Source: Litoreibacter ponti
Lineage (GTDB): Bacteria > Pseudomonadota > Alphaproteobacteria > Rhodobacterales > Rhodobacteraceae
Direction: 5' to 3'
Assembly: GCF_003054285.1 (NCBI RefSeq)
Contig: NZ_QBKS01000002.1
Coordinates: 620,001 to 684,000, forward strand
DNA: 64,000 nt
Shown here: piece after piece, positions 54,388 through 61,630 of the stretch
Layout of the letters: each line of letters opens with the position of its first letter
How positions within the stretch are numbered: the stretch's first letter is position 1
The notes under the pieces: model-generated
The model's input: only the letters and a program-made list of their open reading frames with translations
Told to the model about the DNA's origin: nothing
Databases searched by the model: none
Made by a program: the position numbers and the translations under genes

Positions 54388-54705
54388 TCATGGTATCTCA
54401 GCACGAGTGCGATACTTCGATAGGATCAATGTTTCACTATCGACTGCCTGGGAGACTTCTGAGACCCAATCTCCAGTAGTGTTTTCGTAGTACCGCTGCG
54501 TAACTTCCTCGTTCTCTCGACCCATAGTCTCCAACGAAGCCTTCGCTTCCTCAAGCGAGAAAGGACCCTCAAACCAGACTATCGGATGAATTGCTTTTTT
54601 AAGTCCGGGGAAAAGATCTTCCCAATCGAGCGCGGAGATCTGCGAAAAACTAAAGACACTGCATTTACCAAAGAATTTACAAAAACCTGATTCGATTGCG
54701 ATTTG
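54388..54705 (-). pseudogene. Coding-like frame without a usual start, probably a 5'-truncated gene
   Basis: The minus strand has an open frame of 105 codons ending in TGA at 54388, with protein-like composition: ISALDWEDLFPGLKKAIHPI, VWFEGPFSLEEAKASLETMG, ENEEVTQRYYENTTGDWVSE. Between the upstream stop (TAA at 54708-54706) and this segment there is no ATG, GTG or TTG, only ATC codons. It is therefore either a gene that lost its 5' end or one using a rare start. The amphipathic, acidic sequence resembles small hypothetical proteins of mobile elements. No family was recognised. Confidence 0.5.
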
Positions 54706-54729
54706 TTAATATTGCCTAATAGGTGTCTC

Positions 54730-55010
54730 TTAACGAGGAATTAGGTCAGACGGCCCGCATGCCCTCTCGACGTCCGTCACGGCCCTACTCGCAAGTATCA
54801 CTTCCGCCACTTTTCGCAACGTATTGGCAACTTCAGAAGCCCAATCGCGATACGTCGAGCGCAGACTGCCAACTGTTGCATCCCAATTCGTCATACAGCG
54901 CAGCAACATATACATCGACATGTTGGACTAGGGCCTATGCCGCTTCTCCCCTTCGAACACACATTCCGAGTTCATCGCGCGCAATCCGAAAATGGCCTCT
55001 TTTTCAGGCC
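54730..55010 (-). pseudogene. Decayed tyrosine-recombinase (phage integrase) C-terminal remnant
   Basis: Minus-strand reading gives CVFEGEKRHRP, an in-frame TAG, SNMSMYMLLRCM, then LRSTYRDWASEVANTLRKVA and EVILASRAVTDVERAC. This matches the end of P4-type integrases (typical: HGxRSTFRDWA...EVAxxALAH...VExAYRR), but the ALAH histidine has become S, the catalytic tyrosine of ExAY has become C, and a stop interrupts it. It lies 530 bases from the intact integrase on the opposite strand and differs from it, so it is an older, separate insertion. The right limit is approximate. Confidence 0.72.
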
Positions 55011-55539
55011 TGAACGCCACCCTATGCACAGATCAGGTTTTCATTCGCCCGGCCCGACACGTCCAAACGCGATCCTTGGATTTCAACTCTTCTCAGCGCA
55101 TATGAAGAAACTGTGATTACAAGGCCCAGAAAGCGCATTAAAAATCAGTGTCTTTGCAGCCATGTCCTTGCGGTCGAGGGTTCTCCACTAGCCCGTTTAT
55201 CTTTCGACCGGACAGTGCTCTCGCAATTCAAGCAATCCGTACCGCTCAAGGACCGAACCTAGACATCACCGAAAGAACTCATCGCGAACCGTAAAACCCA
55301 CGTAAGTAACAAAACATAGAAAAAAGGTCGCCAAAGGCGACCCGATCAAGTTCACAGAAATAGTATAGTGGCGGAGACGAAGCCCGCCATAGTAAAGATT
55401 CAATATGTCGCATGTGTATGTAATTTATGCATAAATATCAAAGTATTACTCTTAAGTACTGCATCTTTGGGCAGCAATACGTTGTAATCAAATGGCAATA
55501 AGTGCACTACATTTAGGCGGGTATTATGGAGGTGATCGC
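55011..55539. other. Low-GC intergenic region before the integrase
   Basis: About 530 bases with no gene. It includes the tRNA-end-like 11-mer at 55369-55379 and an A+T-rich stretch at about 55400-55460. It probably holds the attachment site and integrase promoter. The integrase ribosome-binding site is at 55529-55537. Confidence 0.45.
55369..55379. other. Candidate attachment-site core
   Basis: TGGCGGAGACG, the complement of a tRNA 3' acceptor end (CGTCTCCGCCA), lies 160 bases before the integrase start. The same 11 bases occur at 14843-14853. The adjoining sequence is not a tRNA body, as expected for the att copy on the far side from a regenerated tRNA. The other end of the element was not found in the window. 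Confidence 0.35.
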
Positions 55540-56802
55540 TTGCCACGTGTTGCGAAGGAACTCTCTGCGTTGGAAGTGAAGCGGCTAAAGCATCCTGGGA
55601 CGGGTGGAAGCGTTAGCTTTGCGGTAGGCGGGGTTGCGGGTCTACTAATGCAAACGACACGAACGGGAGGACGAACGTGGATCCTGCGAGTTTCTATAGG
55701 CGGAAAACGGCGTGAGATTGGCCTAGGTGGCTTTCCGGAAGTCACTCTTGCACAGGCGCGGGAACGGGCTCGGGAAACCAAAGACAAGATTCGGCGCGGC
55801 ATCGACCCTGTTGAAGAACGAAAAGCAGCCCATTCTTCTTTGATGGCCGCCGCCGGTCGGGGCATGACGTTTAAGGACGCGACCAAACATTACCTTGATG
55901 CCAAACTCGACGCTTTCAAGAATGCAAAGCACCGTCAACAATGGACGAACACGCTCAAGACCTATGCTGAACCAACCCTTGGTGAAATGCTGGTGGATGA
56001 CATCACTGTGCAGGACGTGCTGCGGGCGCTGGAGCCTATTTGGCGGAGCAAGACCGAAACCGCCTCTAGAGTCCGCGGGCGCATTGAATCGGTGCTATCC
56101 TGGGCCACCGTAGCGGGGCACCGTACAGGCGACAACCCGGCGCGCTGGACAGGCAATCTAAAGGAACTACTGCCTGCCGCTTCGAAGGTCGCGAGACAAG
56201 ACAATCAACCGGCGGTGCAAATTGACGACGCTCCGCGCTGGATGGTGGCTGTGCGAGCGCGCGGCGGCTTAGGGGCGCGGGCCCTCGAATTCACCGCCTT
56301 AACCGCGGCCCGCTCGCAGGAGGTGCGCGGTGCAGTCTGGGATGAGATAGACTTGAATGCCGCGCTCTGGATCGTCCCTGCCACTCGGATGAAGATGGAC
56401 CGAGAGCATCGCGTGCCACTTGCGCCGCACGCAGTGAAATTGCTTAAAGCTCTGCCGCGCTTTGAGAGCTCGGCGCTGGTGTTCCCCGCCCCGCGCGGAG
56501 GCGAAATGTCTGACATGACCCTCAGCGCAACAATGAGGCGCATCCACTTGGCGGATATAGAAACAGGTCGGCAAGGGTTCGTGGACCGTTTGAACAAGCG
56601 TCCGGCGGTGCCGCACGGCCTACGCAGTACTTTCCGCGACTGGGCCGCAGAGCGGACGCAATTTCCCGGCGACATGGCAGAAGTGGCGCTGGCTCACAAA
56701 GTCGGCAACGCTGTCGAAGCGTCCTACCGGCGCGGTGACATGTTGGAAAAACGCCGCGCTTTGATGACGGCGTGGGCGAAACACCTAGCTGCCAGAGAAT
56801 GA
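55540..56802 (+). CDS. P4-type tyrosine integrase
   Basis: With the TTG start at 55540, preceded by a strong GGAGGTGA site, this is 420 residues beginning (M)PRVAKELSALEVKRLKHPG, the usual start of the arm-binding (DUF4102) domain. An ATG at 55492 in frame lacks a good site. The catalytic set is complete: R258 (TAARSQEVRG), H359 and R362 (PHGLRSTFRDW), H386 (ALAHKVGN) and Y396 (ASYRR). P4-type integrases usually target tRNA 3' ends. It heads a small mobile module. Confidence 0.92.
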   Translation: MPRVAKELSALEVKRLKHPGTGGSVSFAVGGVAGLLMQTTRTGGRTWILRVSIGGKRREIGLGGFPEVTLAQARERARETKDKIRRGIDPVEERKAAHSSLMAAAGRGMTFKDATKHYLDAKLDAFKNAKHRQQWTNTLKTYAEPTLGEMLVDDITVQDVLRALEPIWRSKTETASRVRGRIESVLSWATVAGHRTGDNPARWTGNLKELLPAASKVARQDNQPAVQIDDAPRWMVAVRARGGLGARALEFTALTAARSQEVRGAVWDEIDLNAALWIVPATRMKMDREHRVPLAPHAVKLLKALPRFESSALVFPAPRGGEMSDMTLSATMRRIHLADIETGRQGFVDRLNKRPAVPHGLRSTFRDWAAERTQFPGDMAEVALAHKVGNAVEASYRRGDMLEKRRALMTAWAKHLAARE

Positions 56803-56808
56803 TCACTG

Positions 56809-57489
56809 ATGACCGAACTCACTAAACCCGATTTTGATGGCGCCGTTGCCCACTCCGTTCGGGCCTTGGGCCCGTTTGTACAAGATGGCCAACTAAAGAC
56901 CGATGTGTATGAGCCTTCTGAATTTCGGCTTCGCTTCGAGCTCCAAATCAAGCAGGGCCATGACGATCAGGGAGCGTTCTACTGTTTCCCGGAAGATGCG
57001 GATCAAGCGCTTTTTGAGCTATCAGCCATGGACCGAGGCGCATTCGACCTGTACTGCAAGATCGTCGCAAGTCGGCTATTCCGCGGGCAACCTCTAAACT
57101 TTCAGATGAGCGTTTTCGCAGGGCTCATGGTCTTGCAGGGGATTTCACCCCCTCGGGCTTCAAAGAAGAAGTCTGCTCTCTTTGTTGCCCACTCCTACAT
57201 CTACTGGGTTGCTCTGTGCTTAGTTCAGAAGTTTAACATCAGCGCTACCAGCAACGATCAAGGCCCCGGATTATCTGCCTGCAACGCAATTTCTTTAGCC
57301 CTTGGCGAACTCGGGCACGCAAAATCTCCAAGGGCGATCAAAGAAATTCTGGTAGGCAAATCATCGGCCCAACTCCGCAAAGAAGCTCACGATATCTGGT
57401 TTCTTGCAAGCGACTGGCGCAAAGACGATCCAGAACAAGCCGCTGAGTGGGACCGAATCCATATCGAACTGTTTGGGGTACGGCCGTGA
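56809..57489 (+). CDS. Hypothetical protein of the mobile module
   Basis: A 226-residue protein, six bases after the integrase and probably co-transcribed. No family was recognised. It has a mostly soluble sequence with an acidic N-terminal half and one hydrophobic stretch (SYIYWVALCLVQKF). A C-terminal part (SPRAIKEILVGKSSAQLRKEAHDIWFLA) is helical. The codon use and lower GC resemble the integrase, not the flanking host genes. A cargo or accessory role is possible but unproven. Confidence 0.7.
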   Translation: MTELTKPDFDGAVAHSVRALGPFVQDGQLKTDVYEPSEFRLRFELQIKQGHDDQGAFYCFPEDADQALFELSAMDRGAFDLYCKIVASRLFRGQPLNFQMSVFAGLMVLQGISPPRASKKKSALFVAHSYIYWVALCLVQKFNISATSNDQGPGLSACNAISLALGELGHAKSPRAIKEILVGKSSAQLRKEAHDIWFLASDWRKDDPEQAAEWDRIHIELFGVRP

Positions 57490-57578
57490 CGGAGATCTCT
57501 TGAGCATCTCCGTCATGCGTGTCGTCAGCGGTTGTACGAGAGTGCCCTCCATGGACAACAATGCATATGGAGAGCCAA

Positions 57579-57767
57579 ATGTCTCACACTTACCTTTCCG
57601 ACACTCAGGTAGCGGCGCGCTATAGCGTTCACCGCACAACACCCTGGCGCTGGGGGAAGTCCGATCCAAGCTTCCCCAAGCCCGTTTCACTTACGCGAGG
57701 GTGCACGCGGTGGAAACTCGCTGATCTCGAAGCCTGGGAAGCCGCCAAGAGCCGCAACGCCCTTTAA
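57579..57767 (+). CDS. AlpA-family small DNA-binding protein
   Basis: A 62-residue winged-helix protein of the AlpA/MerR-like group: YLSDTQVAARYSVHRTTPWRW, then FPKPVSLTRGCTRWKLADLEAWEA. AlpA proteins act as excision/activation regulators of integrases in P4-like elements. The start follows GGAGAGCC. A longer frame to 57519 was rejected for lack of homology. Confidence 0.88.
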   Translation: MSHTYLSDTQVAARYSVHRTTPWRWGKSDPSFPKPVSLTRGCTRWKLADLEAWEAAKSRNAL

Positions 57768-57846
57768 AAAACCGCCACCCATCCGGTAAATGGGCGGCGG
57801 CGCAATTCTTCGGTCGTTAAAGTACTGAAAATAGCGTGGTCAGCCC

Positions 57847-58125
57847 GTGCCGACAATGCACGGAATCAACAAGATGAAAATCATCTCCATAACAGCGTTG
57901 ATTGCAGCGCTGCCCAAGAACAGCAACCAGGAACTAAAGGTCAAGAGTGCGCTTCCACTTCGCACAGGCTTACTCACCATTGCAATGGACGGTGAATTTG
58001 CGGGGCGCAAAGCTGGCCTGGCTCTCGCCAAGCGCGCGGATGCGATCGGCTGGAAGGCCTCACTTCTCGAGGCAACTGACGGGCGGGACTGGAACGACAT
58101 ACTTTTTGAAGGGGGGCTTATCTGA
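57847..58125 (+). CDS. Toprim/primase C-terminal fragment
   Basis: A 92-codon frame ending DGRDWNDILFEGG, the usual C-terminus of toprim-type primase proteins of mobile elements, after LLTIAMDGEFAGRKAGLALA with the acidic metal-binding DGE-type motif. The upstream part of the toprim fold and the zinc-binding and primase regions are absent, and a stop lies in frame just before the GTG at 57847, so it is a truncated gene. It shares the TGATG junction with the DUF3987 gene, as full-length primases often do. Confidence 0.6.
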   Translation: MPTMHGINKMKIISITALIAALPKNSNQELKVKSALPLRTGLLTIAMDGEFAGRKAGLALAKRADAIGWKASLLEATDGRDWNDILFEGGLI

Positions 58126-59618
58126 TGCCAACACTCATTCCCCTTCCTTTCACCCCTAATTGGCCTGACCCGGACCCCCGTTTTCTGAACGAGGAACAGG
58201 CATCACCTCCAGTTCTAGTGGTCCACGATTTTCTCACGCCCCGCCTCGCTAATCTGCTCATAAGCGCAGCCGATGCTAAGGCAGCCCCGGTCGACTACGT
58301 TTTCGTAGGGCTCCTTGTGACTGCGAGCTCGCTAATTGGAAACTCGCGCTGGGCGAGCCCTTGGGTCGGCTGGAAAGAACCACCCGTTCTTTGGGCTGCC
58401 CTAATTGGCAAGCCATCAATGAACAAGTCGCCTGGCCTCGACGCTGTCCTTGAACCCCTCAAACATGTCGAGGCCAACCTTCGCGTAACGGCGAAGAAAA
58501 AAATCGCAGAATGGGACCAAAAGGCCGAAATCGCCAAAGTGGTCGAATTTGCTTGGAAAGAGGGGGCTAAGGAAGCCGCAAAGTCGAATAAGCCAATCAA
58601 GCCCAAACCGGAAGGAGCTGACCCGGGTCCCAAACCCGACCTTCCGCGTCTCGCTCTCTCTGACGCGACCATTGAGAAGCTAGCGTCGATACTTCAATTC
58701 CAGCCCAAGGGCACTCTTTTGCTGCGCGACGAACTTGCTGGCTGGCTCACGGGCATGACCCGTTATTCCGGCGGTGGGACCGACCGTCCATTCTGGCTCG
58801 AAGGATACGGAGGGCGGCCATACACAGTTGAGCGAGTGGGGCGTCCGCCTGTGAATGTCGAGCACCTCGCGATCGCCGTGATTGGAAACATCCAACCTGA
58901 CCGTTTGAACACGCTCTTCATGCGCTCAGACGATGACGGCCTTCTTGCACGCATCATTCCGGTTTGGCCCAACCCCGCGCCAGTCAGCCGCCCTAAACAT
59001 GTACATGACGATAGAGACCTGTGCTCTATCTTCGAGCGGCTCATTTCGCTCGAGATGGAAACGGATGACGTCGGACTGCCGCGGCCGGCGATCGTTGGCT
59101 TTACGGAGGAAGCAAAGAATGTAGTCGATGAATTCCGACAGAAAGTGCGGGACTGGGAAGCCGAGGTGGATGGCCTCCTCTTGTCATTCATCGGAAAGCT
59201 TCCTGGCCTCACAATTCGGCTTTCGCTTGTAATGATGATGCTTGAATGGGCCTGTGGTTCCCACGATGAGCCGCGTGAAATCTCAGCAGAGGCGTATCGC
59301 AAAGCTACAATACTCGCAGAGAACTATTTCCTGCAAATGGCGAAAAGAACTTATGGCAGCACCTCTGTCAGTCAGAAAGAGCGCGCAGGTCGTCGCCTCG
59401 TCGAACTGCTACGCAAGAAGGCTTGGAAGCAGTTCTCGAGCCGGGAAGTACGACGTGCCCAGCGCACAGGGCTGGCGACACAAGAGGAGATTGACATGGG
59501 CATCGCAGCCCTTGAGCGAGCGGACATCATCAAGGCGATCAAGCCCGAGCCATCTCCCAAAGGGGGGCGCCCTCAGCGCCTGTTTGCCGTCAATCCGGTG
59601 ATTCACCTTATAGAATGA
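58125..59618 (+). CDS. DUF3987-family protein of the mobile module
   Basis: A 497-residue protein of the DUF3987 (YfjI-like) family, found beside primases in integrative elements. Recognisable parts are the N-terminal DYVFVGLLVTASSLIGNSRWA, the WAALIGKPSMNKSPGLDAV nucleotide-binding-like loop, LLLRDELAGWLTGM with acidic residues, and IAVIGNIQPDRLNTLF. Family members are thought to be helicase/ATPase-like replication proteins. The start overlaps the preceding stop by one base (TGATG). It looks complete. Confidence 0.85.
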   Translation: MPTLIPLPFTPNWPDPDPRFLNEEQASPPVLVVHDFLTPRLANLLISAADAKAAPVDYVFVGLLVTASSLIGNSRWASPWVGWKEPPVLWAALIGKPSMNKSPGLDAVLEPLKHVEANLRVTAKKKIAEWDQKAEIAKVVEFAWKEGAKEAAKSNKPIKPKPEGADPGPKPDLPRLALSDATIEKLASILQFQPKGTLLLRDELAGWLTGMTRYSGGGTDRPFWLEGYGGRPYTVERVGRPPVNVEHLAIAVIGNIQPDRLNTLFMRSDDDGLLARIIPVWPNPAPVSRPKHVHDDRDLCSIFERLISLEMETDDVGLPRPAIVGFTEEAKNVVDEFRQKVRDWEAEVDGLLLSFIGKLPGLTIRLSLVMMMLEWACGSHDEPREISAEAYRKATILAENYFLQMAKRTYGSTSVSQKERAGRRLVELLRKKAWKQFSSREVRRAQRTGLATQEEIDMGIAALERADIIKAIKPEPSPKGGRPQRLFAVNPVIHLIE

Positions 59619-60035
59619 CGTCTTCAACCGACTTTAGGCCTCGCTGACCAAACTGACTTAACCTATTCGTGCATAGCGCTTTTTCGAGCTTCGGCGCATT
59701 GCGTCGCATTCGCCTCAATCTAGAACTGCTGACATCACCCGCGAATTCACTCCTCATGCGTTAGTTCTGTCTGTTCTGTCAGTTTGGTCAACGCAACTGT
59801 AGCCACTGGAAAATACCCTCGCGAGACAATCGAGATTCGATTTCCGATTATGTGGCGCTGCGTGCTAGCCGCCGTTGGGCCAAGTAGATTTTGGCTAATA
59901 CCTGTTTATATTTGCTAACATTTGCTAACATTCCAAGAATTTTTTTTGGCGAAGAGATATAGAAGACCTCGCAATATACCGGCAGCAATCACGATCCGAA
60001 ACCGACGTATATCGAAAAGCTAAACGTCAAGTATC
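59619..60035. other. Non-coding region with inverted repeat and iteron-like repeats
   Basis: About 415 bases without a gene. TGACCAAACTGAC at 59645-59657 and its exact complement at 59778-59790 flank 120 bases. TTTGCTAACA occurs twice in tandem at 59911-59930, with a related TTGGCTAATA at 59891-59900. Directly upstream of a Rep-type gene, these look like remains of an iteron origin. Confidence 0.5.
59911..59930. repeat. Tandem iteron-like repeat, TTTGCTAACA x2
   Basis: Two exact 10-base copies adjacent to each other, plus a diverged copy 20 bases to the left, lie 106 bases before the broken Rep gene. Spacing near one helical turn fits iterons bound by Rep_3-type initiators. Confidence 0.5.
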
Positions 60036-60710
60036 GTGACAAAATACACGACTATTTCCTCAGAAGAGCTGAGCGTATCACTGGCAGACCGCCTGAACGA
60101 AATGGTGAAGTCCACCGAACTTATTGAGGTAAAGGTTTTGACAAAGTTGACATTGGCAGACCGCCTGTTGTGCAATGTTCTGCTACGACATTCCTTTGGT
60201 CCCGATCTTGCGCCAGAGAACCGGCGCTTTTAAATCCCCCTCGCTGATCTGCGAGAAACCCATGATAGCAACGACCGGCTTGTTCAGTCGATTGAAGCCA
60301 TCATAACCACCGTGGTGACGATCCAGCGCCCTGAAGGATCGACTGACCGTATGCAGCTTCTGGTCTGGAAAAACCTGCCAGCCCCGAGGCCCAAGCGCGA
60401 TAACCTAAAATACTCGATCCCGCCCGAGTTGGCGTTGTTGATCACGGATTCCACCGTCTTTGCCAAGCTGGAGCTAGAAGTACTGCGGGCCTTCACCTCA
60501 AAATAAGCCCTTGCCCTCCTTGAAGCCGTGGCGCGGCGTGTGCGGCTCAATCATGTGTTCACCGAACGGTACGCCTTGGATTACTTCCGGTAACTCTTTG
60601 GCGTCGAACCGGACAGGCTGAATGGGCGGGAAGCCGTCATTCGCTGCTAACGCATAAAACTCGCTTCGATTCACTAAAGCTGCCATTAGTGAAGTGTCAT
60701 GCCGAGAAAC
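60036..60710 (+). pseudogene. Broken plasmid replication initiator (Rep_3/RepB-like)
   Basis: Plus-strand reading from GTG 60036 gives LTLADRLLCNVLLRHSFGPD, an in-frame TAA at 60231, IPLADLRETHDSNDR, then KYSIPPELALLITDSTVFAK and LELEVLRAFTSK, a second TAA at 60504, then ALALLEAVARRVRLNHVFTE and RYALDYFR, a third TAA, LFGVEPDRLN, and after a frame change TKAAISEV. The order matches the two winged-helix Rep_3 initiators of alphaproteobacterial plasmids. Three stops plus a frameshift make it inactive. A 62-codon minus-strand frame across its end is a shadow. The right limit is approximate. Confidence 0.75.
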
Positions 60711-60757
60711 TCGGGACCGACGATAGGCTTGGGAAATCGCAAACGCGCCTCGGGGAT

Positions 60758-61525
60758 CTAGACAGTTTGTCTCCAAGCAATCGCACGGGTCTCTGCGGCG
60801 CTGATTAACCCGTATTCGACAATCAGCATAAGGGCGACGAAGCTCAAAGCGTAGGCTAGGACGTAGCCGGTCTCGAACAGTTGGAAATATAGGTGGATCT
60901 GAAATCCAACACCGTCGCTTCGGCCAAGAAACTCCACCACCAGAACAATCTTCCAGATTATCGCCAGCCCGTTGCGGGTGCTCGACGCAATGAAAGGCCA
61001 GAGCTGCGGCAGGATCACGTGGCGCAGTCTGGCCATTGGTGACATGCGAAAGCTGGTCGCCATGTCGCGCAATTTGGGATCGAGCGCGTGCACACCCTCG
61101 CGGATTGTCACGGCGACCATCGCGGTCTTGTTCAGGGCGACGGCGGTAATGGCAGCGACCTCGTTGAGGCCAATCCACAGGTAGCACAACACAATGACCA
61201 CAAGGGCGGGGATGTTCAGCAACACGACCAGCCACGCGCCAAACCACTTGTTCAGACCCGCACGCAGCCCCATGGCGATGCCGATGATCAGGCCGAACCC
61301 CATCGCGAGCGTGAAGGCGAACAGAACCCGTCTGAGGGTTGCCAGCATGTGGCGGGGCAACTCACCGGACGCGGTTTCCGAGACCACCAGAGACCAGACC
61401 TCGCCGGGGCCGGGCAGGATGGTCGGATCCGCCCCCAGCTTTGCGGCCAGTGCCCACAAGATGATGAGCCCGACAAGCGAGATCAGGACGGCAGGCGCAT
61501 GAGATGTGGAGGGAGCAGTGCTCAT
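60758..61525 (-). CDS. ABC transporter permease, SsuC/TauC-type (orphan)
   Basis: A 255-residue permease with five to six membrane segments and the EAA-type region (MATSFRMSPMARLRHVILPQLWPFI). It belongs to the group of nitrate, sulfonate, taurine and thiamine-precursor permeases. No ATPase or receptor gene lies beside it. On its downstream side the broken Rep gene starts within about 50 bases, so the rest of its operon may have been lost. It is divergent from nosR across 105 bases, a pairing that may reflect shared control. Confidence 0.88.
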   Translation of the reverse strand: MSTAPSTSHAPAVLISLVGLIILWALAAKLGADPTILPGPGEVWSLVVSETASGELPRHMLATLRRVLFAFTLAMGFGLIIGIAMGLRAGLNKWFGAWLVVLLNIPALVVIVLCYLWIGLNEVAAITAVALNKTAMVAVTIREGVHALDPKLRDMATSFRMSPMARLRHVILPQLWPFIASSTRNGLAIIWKIVLVVEFLGRSDGVGFQIHLYFQLFETGYVLAYALSFVALMLIVEYGLISAAETRAIAWRQTV

Positions 61526-61630
61526 GGCGCGTAAGGTGTCACAGTTTTCGACGTAAGCCCAAGGCGAAATGGACGCGGTTATACCTTAGTCGAATACTTT
61601 GGCGACCCGCAGACGCATAGGCTTTCGCCC

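Noticed and set aside
60498..61247. A 249-codon minus-strand frame that looked partly protein-like at its end
   Set aside because: Its end is antisense to the Rep remnant, and the rest overlaps the permease in another frame.
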